From Cryobacterium inferilacus (GTDB taxonomy: Bacteria > Actinomycetota > Actinomycetes > Actinomycetales > Microbacteriaceae), in the NCBI RefSeq assembly GCF_019599185.1, contig NZ_JAIEUL010000018.1, forward strand, positions 1 to 64,000: a DNA stretch of 64,000 nucleotides, given 5' to 3'. The translations under genes and the position numbers were made by a program. This document shows positions 31,493-42,259 of the stretch, piece after piece (within the stretch, counting starts at the first letter, position 1; each line of letters starts with the position of its first letter). The notes beneath the pieces were generated by a model, which saw only the letters and a list, made by a program, of their open reading frames with translations, was not told the DNA's origin and made no database searches.

Positions 31493-32473
31493 ATGCCGCA
31501 CCCGACTACAGCCGAGATCGACATCCCGCTCACCCCGCGCAGCACCGTGCGGGAGCGCTTCGCCGCCGCCACGCTCTGGCTGCCTGCTCTGGCCATCTCG
31601 GTGACAGCCACCCTCTGGTACGACAGCCTGCCGGCCGTGCTGCCCAAGCAGTGGAACGGTAGCGAGGTCACCTCCACCGCGGGCACCGAAGTGATGATCG
31701 GCGTCACCGGCAGCATCGCTCTCGTCGGCGCGATCGTGGGACTCGTGGCCCTCTCGGACGCCGCGGCCGAGATTCGCCGGGTGTTACTGCTCGCCGCCGG
31801 CTTCGCCGCGGGCCTGGCCGCGAGCACCTGGCTGGTGATCGCCGGCCTGGTGCTGGTGACGGGGTCGCCCGAGCCGGCAGCAGGGGCCTGGCCGGTGCTG
31901 GCGGTCGTGGGTTCCGGCTACGGATTGATTCCCTTCGCGCTGTCGCCGCGGCGAGCGCAGAGCAGCCGCATCGACGCATCCGCCCCCGCCGCAACGGTGC
32001 CGCTCGGCGCCACCGAGACAGGCGCCTGGTTCACCACCGTGACGGTGCCGGTCTTCGTCTGGGTGGCGACCCTTGCAGCCCTCGGCGCGGTGGCACTCGG
32101 CGTCTTCAGCGTCGTCGAGGGCGGCGCCGGCGCCTCCGCGGTCATCACGCTGGCCCTGGTGACGGTCATCAGCCTCACCTTCGCGCGGCTGCGAGTGAGC
32201 GTAGACCGCCGCGGGTTGCGTGTGGTCTCGAGCCTGCTGCGGTTCCCGCTCAAGCAGATCCCGCTCGATCAGATCGCATCGGCACGAGCCGAGACCATCC
32301 GGCCGATGGATTGGGGCGGTTGGGGTTATCGGATCCTGCCCGGGCGTTCGGCGATTGTGCTCAGCGGCGGGCAGGGCATCGCCGTCACGCGTCGGAACGG
32401 CACCGAGTTCGTCGTGACCGTTCCGGCTGCCGAGCTTCCGGCCGCGCTTCTCTCGACGCTCGCGGCGCGGTAG
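31493..32473 (+). CDS. DUF1648-type membrane protein
   Basis: The 326-residue protein has about six hydrophobic segments: 25-42, 60-84, 90-115, 122-140, 176-205 and 212-230. LPAVLPKQWNGSEVTSTAGTE after the first helix matches the P-x-H-W/P-x-Q-W-N-G pattern of DUF1648 proteins. The C-terminal 85 residues are soluble and resemble a PH-like domain, with LRVSVDRRGLRVVSSLLRFPLKQIPLDQIASA. It is transcribed together with the YhcF-type regulator. Confidence 0.8.
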   Translation: MPHPTTAEIDIPLTPRSTVRERFAAATLWLPALAISVTATLWYDSLPAVLPKQWNGSEVTSTAGTEVMIGVTGSIALVGAIVGLVALSDAAAEIRRVLLLAAGFAAGLAASTWLVIAGLVLVTGSPEPAAGAWPVLAVVGSGYGLIPFALSPRRAQSSRIDASAPAATVPLGATETGAWFTTVTVPVFVWVATLAALGAVALGVFSVVEGGAGASAVITLALVTVISLTFARLRVSVDRRGLRVVSSLLRFPLKQIPLDQIASARAETIRPMDWGGWGYRILPGRSAIVLSGGQGIAVTRRNGTEFVVTVPAAELPAALLSTLAAR

Positions 32474-32513
32474 CAGTGGCCGCATGACTTCGTAAAAACT
32501 TGCAAAATTGCCC

Positions 32514-32522
32514 TGTGGATAA
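32514..32522 (-). promoter_or_regulatory. DnaA-box-like site upstream of the HNH gene
   Basis: The minus strand reads TTATCCACA, a perfect consensus DnaA box, in an AT-rich stretch (about 32488-32550) ahead of the DUF222-HNH gene. Only one clear box is present, so an origin is not proposed. Confidence 0.45.
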
Positions 32523-32569
32523 GTTGAGGAATCATCACATATCTGCTCGAATCGTGGCAGAATGGGGGT

Positions 32570-34342
<1,773 letters not shown>

Positions 34343-34406
34343 TCACGGCAGCCGTGTGATGGGGCGGCGTGATCGTGGGGGGGCGGTGGTCAAGTTGCCA
34401 GGTTGC

Positions 34407-34446
34407 CAGGCGGTCAGGCGGTCAGGCGGTCAGGCGGTCAGGCGGC
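34407..34446. repeat. 8-bp tandem repeat CAGGCGGT
   Basis: Four perfect CAGGCGGT units (34407-34438) are followed by one CAGGCGGC. The array contains the stop codon of the minus-strand acyltransferase at 34430, so unit-number change could alter the C-terminus only slightly or shift the stop. Confidence 0.9.
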
Positions 34447-35428
34447 GCAGTTCGTCGGCCATCGCACGGGCGAAGACCATGCCCGGCACATTCGCCGCAT
34501 CGAAGTGGATGCTGCACGAGAGTCGGCCGGCGTGGGAAACCGCCGCGACACCGAGGCGCACATTGGCGGCGATGACGCCGACCGGCCAGATGGCGTCCAC
34601 CGCCGCTCCGGCGAGGTGCAGCCGGTGAGCAGGACCGGGAACATTGGTCACGAAGCCGGCCACGAGGTGCTGCCGTCGGGCGAGCCGATCCATGATCGTC
34701 GCTCCCAGCGGGCCGCGCATCAGCTCCAGGGTGCCCTGTTCACGGGCTTCGACCTTCTCGGCCCGGGTCTGCTCGGCGATCGCGCTCAGCCTGTCGTCGG
34801 CTATGGACAGATCCAGAGGCAGCCGCACGAGCATCACGCCCACCTGGTTGCCCGATGTTCCGCGGCGCCGCAGCGCCACCGGAACGGAGACCGGCAGCCG
34901 CGCAGGCAGGGGCTCACCGACCGCCATCAGGGCGGCACGGTAGCCCGCCGCCACACTCGCCAGCAGAGCGTCGTTCACGGTGGAACCCCGTGCATGCGCA
35001 CGCGTCTCGAGGGCGGCGAGGTCGGCATCGACGAAGGCCACGCCCCGGCTCGCACTGCGCGGGCCGAGCAGCACGGTCGGAGCCACCCCGCGGCCGGTGA
35101 GCGTGAGTCGCGTGCGACGCAGGCCGATGCGGAGGGTGCGGAGCAGGTGCCGACGGCGCGGTGGGGCCGGTGGGGCGGTCGGCGGGAAGTCTGCTGCCGG
35201 CGGGGTCGGATCGAAGAGCTGCTGGGCGATGGCCACGGCCGCCATGCCGTCGGCGACCGCGTGGTGGATGCGCAGCACGAAGCCGACCCAGCGGGCCTGC
35301 GCATCCGGCACCACCAGCAGCTCCCACAGCGGGCGATCCCGAGGTACCGGCACACCCATCAACTCTGCGCAGAACCGCTCCAGACCCGCCTGGCCGTCGA
35401 CGGCGGCCAGACGCTGCGGATGGCTCAT
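34430..35428 (-). CDS. WS/DGAT-family acyltransferase, 5'-truncated
   Basis: The 332-residue product has the active-site motif HHAVADG near residue 54, and RPLWELLVV before it, as in wax ester synthase/diacylglycerol acyltransferases. NDALLASVAAGYRAAL and FVTNVPGPAHRLHLAG are the conserved C-terminal domain blocks. Family proteins are about 450 residues with HHxxxDG near 130. Here homology-like sequence continues upstream of the Met (RADAPDYPVG in frame) and then meets an in-frame stop near 35490. About 75 N-terminal residues are missing. It may be a remnant, although the catalytic motif survives. The gene ends inside an 8-bp repeat array. Confidence 0.75.
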   Translation of the reverse strand: MSHPQRLAAVDGQAGLERFCAELMGVPVPRDRPLWELLVVPDAQARWVGFVLRIHHAVADGMAAVAIAQQLFDPTPPAADFPPTAPPAPPRRRHLLRTLRIGLRRTRLTLTGRGVAPTVLLGPRSASRGVAFVDADLAALETRAHARGSTVNDALLASVAAGYRAALMAVGEPLPARLPVSVPVALRRRGTSGNQVGVMLVRLPLDLSIADDRLSAIAEQTRAEKVEAREQGTLELMRGPLGATIMDRLARRQHLVAGFVTNVPGPAHRLHLAGAAVDAIWPVGVIAANVRLGVAAVSHAGRLSCSIHFDAANVPGMVFARAMADELRRLTA

Positions 35429-35552
35429 GCCGACAGGGTAATCCGGCGCGTCGGCACGGGCACGGCGCGCAGCAGTGAGGACTACTCACTGGTAGGTTCA
35501 AGCTACGTGTCGGCTACACCACCCCCAGGGGTTCACCCGCCGTGAACACACG

Positions 35553-37898
35553 GTGAGGGAACTCGGTCAGATGAACACAGTCGGGGAATGGTCAACGCCC
35601 GTCACACCCGCTCGTATCGGGCTGCGCCAGGCGCTGCCGACACTGCTGCGCCGGCCGGACGGCATCCTGCAGGGCACCCGCTGGCTGTTCACCTGGCTGG
35701 CGATGTTGTCTCTGCTGTTCACCCTGCCCGCGGTGTTCGTCGTGCCAGAGGTGCACCCGTTCGTCCTGCTGCTCGGCACCGTTGCCGCGCTCACACTGTG
35801 GGCCTCGCACATCTACGGCTACCTGCGCCAGCGGGTGCCGTTCGGCCTGGAGATTCTCGACGCCGTCGCGCTCACCGCGCTCGCGGTCGCCTGCGCCACC
35901 CCCTCGGCCGTGGCACCGCTGCTCTTCGCCTGCGCCTGGGTGCGCACCCTGTACGGCTCGCGCTGGCGATCGACGGCACGCGGCGTGCTCTACACCGCCG
36001 CGTACCTCACCGCCGCGGCACTCTGGCCGCTGGTTCCCGAGCACACCACGGCGCCCACATGGGTGCAACAGATCGGTGTCGTGTCGATCATGGCCCTCAC
36101 CATCACGGTATCCGCACAACTGCGCATCGGGCTGCAGGCCCACGACTGGGCCATCGAACGGGACCGAGCGCTCACCAAGACCGGCGCGAAACTGCTCGGC
36201 CTCACCGACCCGGATCGCATCCGTGGCCTGGCCTGGACCACCGCCAACGAACTCGGCTCCACCACCCCAGGGCTCCGGGTGCTCAAGGCCTCCCGCGACG
36301 GCGACGTGCTGCGAATCGGCGCCAGTACCGGGCAGTTCGCGACCCTGCCCGTCACCGTGCCCGGATCCGTGGTGAACTGCACCGGCGCGGTGGACGACGC
36401 CAGGGTCGCCGATGACGCTCCACTCAACGACGCCGTCGGCACCGCCCTCAAGTGGGAGTGCGTTCCCCTCACCGAAGAAGAGGATGACGCCTGGCTGCTG
36501 ATCGGTGCCCCCCGGCGCATCCCCGAGGGCACCCTGCTGTCGGTGCGCGGCCTCGTGAACCAGGTGAACCTGGCGCTGCGCAACAGTGACGCACACCGCC
36601 AGCTCACGGCGCAGGCCGAGAGCGACCCGCTCACTGGCCTCGACAACCGAGCCACCTTCACCACCAAGCTCGCCACCGCGCTCGACGAACAGGGCGCAGA
36701 GGGCGGCCTGCACGTGCTGTTCCTCGACCTGGACGACTTCAAGGACGTCAACGACCAGCTCGGCCACCACGCCGGCGACGCCGTGCTCACCGAGGTCGCC
36801 GCCCGGCTGCAGCACAGCATCCGCCCGCAGGACGTCTGCGCGCGGCTCGGCGGCGACGAGTTCGCGGTCGTGCTCACCGGCACGACGGATGACGACGCGC
36901 TCGCGATCGGGCAACGGATGGTGGGGTCGCTGGCCGCCCCGATCACGTTCGACGGGCGCCCCGTGCTGGTGAACGCCAGCGTGGGCGTGGCCTCGGCCCG
37001 CCCCGGCATCGACCTTGACGCGCTCGTGCACCAGGCCGACGTGGCGATGTACGCCGCGAAGGCGAACGGCAAGGGCCGGGTGCGGGCGTTCACGGTGGGG
37101 CTGCTGCAGGGCGAACCGCCGCTGGTCACCTTCGAACGACAGGTGGCCAGGGCCGCCGGCAACGCCGAGCTCGTGGTGCACTACCAGCCGGTCGTGTCGC
37201 TGACCGACCTGCGCTGCACCGGCGCGGAGGCTCTCGTGCGCTGGCAGCATCCGGAGCGCGGGCTGTTGCAGCCGGAGGAATTCGTGGCGTTGGCCGAGAC
37301 GTCCGGGGCCATCGTGGGCATCGGCGCGTTCGTGCTGCGCCGGGCCTGCGCGGATGCGATGACCTGGCCGGAGGTGCACCCCGGTGTGCCGATGACGGTG
37401 CAGGTGAACGTCTCCGCCCGAGAGCTGGACAGCGACAACTTCGTGGCCTCCGTGCTCTGGTGCCTGGCCGACAGCGGCCTGCCGGCCGACCGGCTGGTGC
37501 TCGAGCTCACCGAGACCGTGATGCTCGAATCGGCGGCGGCGGTGGGGCGGTTGAAGACCCTCGCCGGCCACGGCATCCACATCGCCATCGACGACTTCGG
37601 CACCGGTTACGCCTCGCTGTCGACCCTGCGGATGCTGCCGATCACGGTGGTCAAGCTCGATTCCAGTTTTGTGGTCGGGGCGCTGGCCAACGCGGTGGAC
37701 CGCAGCGTGGTGGAGGCCATCGTGCAGATGAGCGCGAAGCTCGGCATCACCACCATCGCGGAGGGGGTGGAACGGCCAGACCACCAGGAGCAGATGGCCG
37801 AGATCGGCGCCGACTCTGCACAGGGACACCTGTACTCGCGGGCCCTGCCGCTGGACCAGCTGCTGGAGTGGCTGAACCTGGCCGAGCGGGCCGGTTAA
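35553..37898 (+). CDS. Membrane-bound GGDEF-EAL protein (cyclic-di-GMP turnover)
   Basis: The 781-residue protein (GTG 35553; ATG 35571 also possible) has about six N-terminal TM helices (40-200), a linker, a GGDEF cyclase domain with RLGGDEF at about residue 433, and an EAL phosphodiesterase domain with EALVRW at about 559. EAL metal and catalytic residues appear intact: VNVSARELD, ELTETVM, IDDFGTGYASL, VVKLDSSFV, EGVE and QGHLYSRALP. Both activities are possible, and which dominates cannot be told. Its stop shares TTAA with the convergent DHFR-like gene. Confidence 0.93.
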   Translation: MRELGQMNTVGEWSTPVTPARIGLRQALPTLLRRPDGILQGTRWLFTWLAMLSLLFTLPAVFVVPEVHPFVLLLGTVAALTLWASHIYGYLRQRVPFGLEILDAVALTALAVACATPSAVAPLLFACAWVRTLYGSRWRSTARGVLYTAAYLTAAALWPLVPEHTTAPTWVQQIGVVSIMALTITVSAQLRIGLQAHDWAIERDRALTKTGAKLLGLTDPDRIRGLAWTTANELGSTTPGLRVLKASRDGDVLRIGASTGQFATLPVTVPGSVVNCTGAVDDARVADDAPLNDAVGTALKWECVPLTEEEDDAWLLIGAPRRIPEGTLLSVRGLVNQVNLALRNSDAHRQLTAQAESDPLTGLDNRATFTTKLATALDEQGAEGGLHVLFLDLDDFKDVNDQLGHHAGDAVLTEVAARLQHSIRPQDVCARLGGDEFAVVLTGTTDDDALAIGQRMVGSLAAPITFDGRPVLVNASVGVASARPGIDLDALVHQADVAMYAAKANGKGRVRAFTVGLLQGEPPLVTFERQVARAAGNAELVVHYQPVVSLTDLRCTGAEALVRWQHPERGLLQPEEFVALAETSGAIVGIGAFVLRRACADAMTWPEVHPGVPMTVQVNVSARELDSDNFVASVLWCLADSGLPADRLVLELTETVMLESAAAVGRLKTLAGHGIHIAIDDFGTGYASLSTLRMLPITVVKLDSSFVVGALANAVDRSVVEAIVQMSAKLGITTIAEGVERPDHQEQMAEIGADSAQGHLYSRALPLDQLLEWLNLAERAG

Positions 37899-38464
37899 CC
37901 CAGCACCTCGTAGCTGGACTGCACAAAGCCGGCACCGAGCTCCCGGGTGCCGATGTGCCGCAGGTGCACGTCGCCGGAGAGCGGGCCGAACAGGGGAATA
38001 CCAGAGCCCAGCAGCACCGGCGCCCTAGTGATGGTGATCTCGCGGATCAACCCGGCCCGCAGAAAGCTCTGGATGGTGCGCCCGCCGTCGACGTAGACCC
38101 GGCGACGGCCCTCCGCGATGAGGGCGTCGATCACATCCCCGAGGGTGGCGTGCATGGTGGTGTCCGGCCGGCTCTCGCCGGCGTCGCTGCGCAGCAGGGT
38201 GCGGCTGAGTACGAACACCCGTTTGCCCTGGTATGGCCACTCCGGGAACATGCTCACGGTGTCGAAGGTGCCGCGGCCGAGCACCATGGCATCGACGCTG
38301 GCGAAGAACTCGTCGTACCCGGTCTCGCCCAACGCGTCGCCGGCGGCGGTGAGCCACTCAAAATCACCGTTCTCCCTGGCGATGAAGCCATCCAGGCTGG
38401 TGCCGACGAACACGCAGCCGACCAGGGCGGCGCGGGAGCGGGCCGGGTCAGGATTCGTGGTCAT
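37895..38464 (-). CDS. Dihydrofolate-reductase-family (RibD C-terminal-like) protein
   Basis: The 189-residue enzyme has the RibD_C/DHFR fold: VFVGTSLDGFIARENGDFEWL at the start, VLGRGTFDTV near 62-71, and VYVDGGRTIQSFLRAGLIREITITRAPVLLGSG near 122-154 for NADPH and product binding. Such stand-alone YyaP/YwjB-like reductases are widespread in actinobacteria and their substrates are unknown. It is convergent with the GGDEF-EAL gene, sharing a stop palindrome. Confidence 0.87.
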   Translation of the reverse strand: MTTNPDPARSRAALVGCVFVGTSLDGFIARENGDFEWLTAAGDALGETGYDEFFASVDAMVLGRGTFDTVSMFPEWPYQGKRVFVLSRTLLRSDAGESRPDTTMHATLGDVIDALIAEGRRRVYVDGGRTIQSFLRAGLIREITITRAPVLLGSGIPLFGPLSGDVHLRHIGTRELGAGFVQSSYEVLG

Positions 38465-38526
38465 GCCAGCACGGTAGCAGCGGCCTCGGACAACGGCTAT
38501 CCCGCTGGTGCGAAGGGGAGGTGGGC

Positions 38527-39247
38527 ATGCCCGGGGTCGACTATGGTGCCTCGATCAGTTGCGGCACGTTCATCACGCCGTTGGCCGCGGATCCCCCGGC
38601 CACGGTCGACCTGATACCTGGACCCTGCTGTCGTGGGTGGGGGCGCACACCGAACGGGTGCAGCTGGCCGGCAACGTGCACAACATCCCGCTGCGGCCGC
38701 CGGCCGTGCTCGCCAGATCGGCCGCATCGCTGGACCGGCTGACAAACGGGCGGATGGCGCTGGGCCTGGGCACCGGCGGGTTCTGAGACGCCCTCGTCGC
38801 CATGGGCGCGGACCGGCGCGTACCCGGCGAGGCGACGATAGCGCTCGCCGAGGCGATCGGGGTGATCCGGGAGATCTGGGACACCGACACCCGCATCCGA
38901 TCCCGATCTGGTTGGGCGCGTACAGCGAGCGGATGCTCACCCTCGTCGGCATCGCCGCGGACGGCTGGCTGCCCACGCTGAGCAGGCTGGATTCGATGGT
39001 GCAGCTCGACGACGGCAATGCCCGCATCGACGACGCCGCCAACGCGGCCGGGCGGCAGCCGTCGAGCATCCGTCGGCTGCTGAATGTGGGACCGGCGGAC
39101 ACCGCCCCAGAACAGTTGGCCGACCTGGCGCTGGGTCACGGCATCGGCACCTTCATCGTCAGCGGCGACGACCCGCACACGATCGAGCGACTGGGCGACA
39201 CCGTGTTGCCGGCAACCAGGGCCATCGTGGCCGAGGCGCGCGCTTAA
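38527..39247 (+). pseudogene. LLM-class oxidoreductase, decayed
   Basis: Three frames together spell a luciferase-like oxidoreductase. MPGVDYGASISCGTFITPLA is followed by a frame change near 38611. DTWTLLSWVGAHTERVQLAG then reads to LGLGTGGF, where TGA (38784-38786) replaces the expected Trp codon, and the same frame continues DALVAMGADRR. Near 38895-38905 the frame changes again, to IPIWLGAYSERML, and runs to the stop at 39247. Compared with normal family members, segments of perhaps 25 residues are missing at each frame change. The gene is dead. Confidence 0.88.
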
Positions 39248-39305
39248 GCGTATTCGTACGCATCGACCGAGGCGTGGGGGTACCGGCACACGGTATGTTC
39301 TCGGT

Positions 39306-39791
39306 ATGACGCGCAACATCCGGGTGATCCCGTCGGGCTACCGTGCCGGCAACGCCGGGGTGGACGCACCGGCGCGGCACGACCTCCTCGATGTCACCGG
39401 CGAATTGTCGATGCGCTCCCCGATCACCCAGCGCCGACGCCTGCTGGCCGCGGTCGCCGGCCTGATTCTGGTCACCGGGCTGGTCGTGCACTTCACGATC
39501 ATGGGCGCGGCCGGCGACTTCGTTGCCGACGCTCTGTACGCGGTGATGCTGTTCGTGCTGCTGTCGATCGTGTTCGTGCGGGCATCGGGTTGGCGCATCG
39601 GACTGATCACCCTCCTGATCTGCCTGGCGATCGAGTTCTTCCAGCTCACCGGCATTCCCGCGGCCCTGGCCGAGGTCTTTCCGCTCAGCCGGCTGGCGCT
39701 GGGCACCACGTTCACCGCGGTGGACCTGCTGGCCTACCTGGTCGGCGCACTCGGCGCCACCCTGGTGGCCAGCTGGCGGCGACTGGACTGA
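39306..39791 (+). CDS. DUF2809-family membrane protein
   Basis: The 161-residue protein from ATG 39306 has a polar 40-residue lead, then about four hydrophobic helices (46-66, 72-92, 96-115, 136-155). ADALYAVMLFVLLSIVF and LAIEFFQLTGIPAAL, with LGTTFTAVDLLAYLVGALG, fit DUF2809. An internal ATG (MRSPITQ) would give about 126 residues. Role unknown. It is followed by a convergent NERD gene. Confidence 0.8.
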   Translation: MTRNIRVIPSGYRAGNAGVDAPARHDLLDVTGELSMRSPITQRRRLLAAVAGLILVTGLVVHFTIMGAAGDFVADALYAVMLFVLLSIVFVRASGWRIGLITLLICLAIEFFQLTGIPAALAEVFPLSRLALGTTFTAVDLLAYLVGALGATLVASWRRLD

Positions 39792-39806
39792 GGCTGCCGG
39801 GTCGGT

Positions 39807-40616
39807 TCAGCCGTTCAGGGCGCCGAGCAGGGCCTTCTCGATCAGCGCGGCCGCACCCACGGCGCCGCCACCCACGCTGAGCACCCCCGCGGTCGCCCAG
39901 AGCACGCGGCGCAGGCGTGCACGCCGCACCTGCCCGTCCAGTGCGGTGAACCGGCTCATCACGTCGGCCGCCGGCGGGCACGGATGCTGCCGCCAGGTTG
40001 TCGGGCTGTCCAGGATCACGACGGCCTCGGCGATCTCCGCCTCGCTGAGCACCGGCTGCAGCCGCTCCAACCAGCTGAGTAGCCCACGGGCATCGAGCAC
40101 CTTCACCTGCTCGGGCTTCTGCCGGAAGGTGATCTGCTTGGCGTCGACGAGCGCGACCACGGGCTGCACGGGCGCGACCAGCGGCATCCGTTCGCGCAGT
40201 ACCGTGCTCACCCGCTCTGCCTCGTGCTCGGCGGCCGGCAGGTAGGCCTTCTTGTGCCCGGAGACCGTGACGGTGCGGCTGCCCACCCAGATGCGCTTGC
40301 CGCAGTGGTGCTGGGTGTTGATGGTGAAGATGCCGCCGGGGCCCACCAGGATGTGGTCGATGTCGGTGTCGTTCTTGCCGATCGGCACCGCGTGGAAGGC
40401 CGTCCAGTCCGGCGGCAGGGTGGCGAGCAGCTTGCCCACCGTGATCTCGCCCTGCGCGCCGAGGTACCAGCTCACGCTCTCCGGGCAGAGCGGCGACTGG
40501 CCGAACAGGCGGGCCACCCGGGTGCGCGGCGGCACGGCATTCTGGCGGGAGAGGAGGTGTTCGATGACCAGCTGAGCAGCGATGCGGGTGCGCATCGCGG
40601 GTGGATTCAGGGTCAC
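39807..40616 (-). CDS. NERD (nuclease-related) domain protein with C-terminal TM helix
   Basis: The 269-residue product (GTG 40616, AAAGGAG upstream) has a NERD domain at about residues 50-165. GAQGEITVGKLLATLPPDW, then IGKNDTDIDHILVGPGGIFTINTQHH contains the D-x-D/H and E/N-T-x-H-H positions of this restriction-endonuclease-like fold. A helix at about 238-258 would anchor it to the membrane. NERD proteins are thought to process nucleic acid but few are tested. It stands alone. Confidence 0.85.
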   Translation of the reverse strand: MTLNPPAMRTRIAAQLVIEHLLSRQNAVPPRTRVARLFGQSPLCPESVSWYLGAQGEITVGKLLATLPPDWTAFHAVPIGKNDTDIDHILVGPGGIFTINTQHHCGKRIWVGSRTVTVSGHKKAYLPAAEHEAERVSTVLRERMPLVAPVQPVVALVDAKQITFRQKPEQVKVLDARGLLSWLERLQPVLSEAEIAEAVVILDSPTTWRQHPCPPAADVMSRFTALDGQVRRARLRRVLWATAGVLSVGGGAVGAAALIEKALLGALNG

Positions 40617-40863
40617 GTGGCTCCTTTGGACGCGCCCGGACGCGGCTGCGCCCAGGAGACCGCGCGGGCGGGGCAGGGCGGGCCGGGATTGCCTTCGGAT
40701 GTGCGCCGCGTCAGCGGCGTCGGACCATCCGTCAGTGCAGTGCAGGCGGGGAGCCTCGACGGGTTCGGTGATTCGAGGTTAGCGAGCGCGAGCCCCCGGG
40801 CGGCACCCCCACTTTGGGTGGCTGCCGGTGGCAATAGGCTCTGAGGGACCCGGGGAGAGACCG

Positions 40864-42078
40864 TTGAGCACCAGCACCGCCGCACCATCGACCGTCAGCG
40901 CCCGCGCCTGGGTGGTGCTCGCGCTCGGCGTGGCCGCGCAGACCGCCGGCACGGTCTTCGTCAGCGCTCCGGCCTTCCTCATCCCCCTGCTGCACACCGA
41001 ACGCGGCCTCTCGCTCGCCCAGGCCGGGCTGCTCGCCGCGATCCCCACCTTCGGCATGGTGCTCACCCTCATCCTCTGGGGCGCCCTGGCCGACCGGATC
41101 GGCGAGAAATGGGTGATCGCCGGCGGGCTGCTGCTCACCGCGCTCGCGGCCGGCGGCGCCATCCTCGCCGAGGGCTACCTCGCGCTCGGCGTGTTCCTGC
41201 TGCTCGGCGGCATGGCCTCGGCGAGCACCAACTCCGCCAGCGGACGCATCGTGGTGGGCTGGTTCCCCAAGCACAGGCGCGGCCTGGCCATGGGCATCCG
41301 GCAGATGTCGCAGCCGCTCGGTGTCACCGTCGCGGCCGTCACCATCCCGGTGATCGCCGCGGATGCCGGGGTGGGCGCGGCCCTGTTCGTGCCGTTCGCG
41401 CTCACCGCGGTGCTTTTCGTGGCGTGTGCGATCGGCCTGGCCAACCCGCCCAGGGTCGCCCCGCGCGCGGGTGCCGCCGGTGCCGCTCTGCCGCCGCACA
41501 ACCCGTACCGCGCCAGCGGGTTCCTCTGGCGCATCCACGCCGCATCCGTTCTGCTGGTGGTGCCGCAGTTCACCATCTCCACGTTCGGGCTGGTCTGGCT
41601 GGTCAGCGACCAGGGTTGGGATGCGCTGGCCGCCGGCGTGCTGGTGGGCGCCGCGCAGTTCGTGGGTGCGATCGGTCGCATCGTGATCGGTGTGGTGAGC
41701 GACCGGGTCGGCAGCCGGGTGCGCCCGCTGCGCTGGGTGGCGGTGAGCGTGACGCTCGTGCTGGTGCTGCTGGCCGCGGTGGATGCCGCGCACTGGGGCG
41801 CCGCCGCCGTGGTGTTCGTGCTCGCGACGACGTGCACCGTGGCGCCGAACGGGCTGGCGTTCACGTCGGTGGCCGAGATGGCCGGGCCGGGCTGGTCTGG
41901 CAAGGCCCTGGGGGTGCAGAACACCGGCCAGTTCATCGCCGCGTCGATGGTCGGACCGCTGATGGGCGCCCTGATCGGGCTGGTCGGCTACCCGCTCACC
42001 TTCGCGGCCGCGGCGGTCTTCCCGGCCCTGGCGGTGCCGGTCGTGCCCCGCGCCCACGCCGAGCACGACCACCTCTAG
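40864..42078 (+). CDS. MFS transporter
   Basis: The 404-residue 12-TM transporter probably starts at TTG 40864 with GGGGAGAG upstream. An MFS loop 2-3 motif is seen in LWGALADRIGEKWVIAGG near 78-95 (the G-x-L-a-D-r-x-G-x-k core), and GWFPKHRRGLAMGIRQMSQPLG near 135-156 is typical of the metabolite:H+ symporter/nitrate-type MFS branch. Substrate unknown. No regulator adjoins it; a P3-like palindrome lies just beyond its end. Confidence 0.85.
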   Translation: MSTSTAAPSTVSARAWVVLALGVAAQTAGTVFVSAPAFLIPLLHTERGLSLAQAGLLAAIPTFGMVLTLILWGALADRIGEKWVIAGGLLLTALAAGGAILAEGYLALGVFLLLGGMASASTNSASGRIVVGWFPKHRRGLAMGIRQMSQPLGVTVAAVTIPVIAADAGVGAALFVPFALTAVLFVACAIGLANPPRVAPRAGAAGAALPPHNPYRASGFLWRIHAASVLLVVPQFTISTFGLVWLVSDQGWDALAAGVLVGAAQFVGAIGRIVIGVVSDRVGSRVRPLRWVAVSVTLVLVLLAAVDAAHWGAAAVVFVLATTCTVAPNGLAFTSVAEMAGPGWSGKALGVQNTGQFIAASMVGPLMGALIGLVGYPLTFAAAAVFPALAVPVVPRAHAEHDHL

Positions 42079-42112
42079 CCCGCTCCCCCGCCCCTTCACC
42101 CCCCTGTGGGGC

Positions 42113-42204
42113 GCATAACTCCTGCGGAATCCGGCCGGCCCCGCAGACTTCCGCGTGTTTCCGGCCCTCCCAGGGGCCGATCCGGAAAATTGCAGGAGTT
42201 ATGC
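42113..42204. repeat. Long intergenic palindrome (P3-like)
   Basis: GCATAACTCCTGC (42113-42125) is perfectly mirrored by GCAGGAGTTATGC (42192-42204). Inner segments TCCGGCCGGCCCC and GGGGCCGATCCGG extend the pairing. It lies between convergent genes and may terminate both, but its internal structure resembles a dispersed element. Confidence 0.75.
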
Positions 42205-42259
42205 ACCAGGGCCGGGCGAATCGACGAGTTGGGGCGGGGCCGGCGGGCGGGCCGGCGCC

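Noticed and set aside
32474-32569. AT-rich stretch with a DnaA box as a replication origin
   Set aside because: Only one consensus box is present, with no dnaA, dnaN or cluster of boxes nearby.
38787-38906. TGA at 38784 as a selenocysteine codon in the LLM gene
   Set aside because: The expected residue is Trp, not Cys, and the gene has two further frame lesions, so it is a pseudogene.
39807-40616. NERD protein as part of a defence island
   Set aside because: It is isolated, with an MFS transporter and a DUF2809 protein as neighbours and no helicase, methylase or other defence gene nearby.
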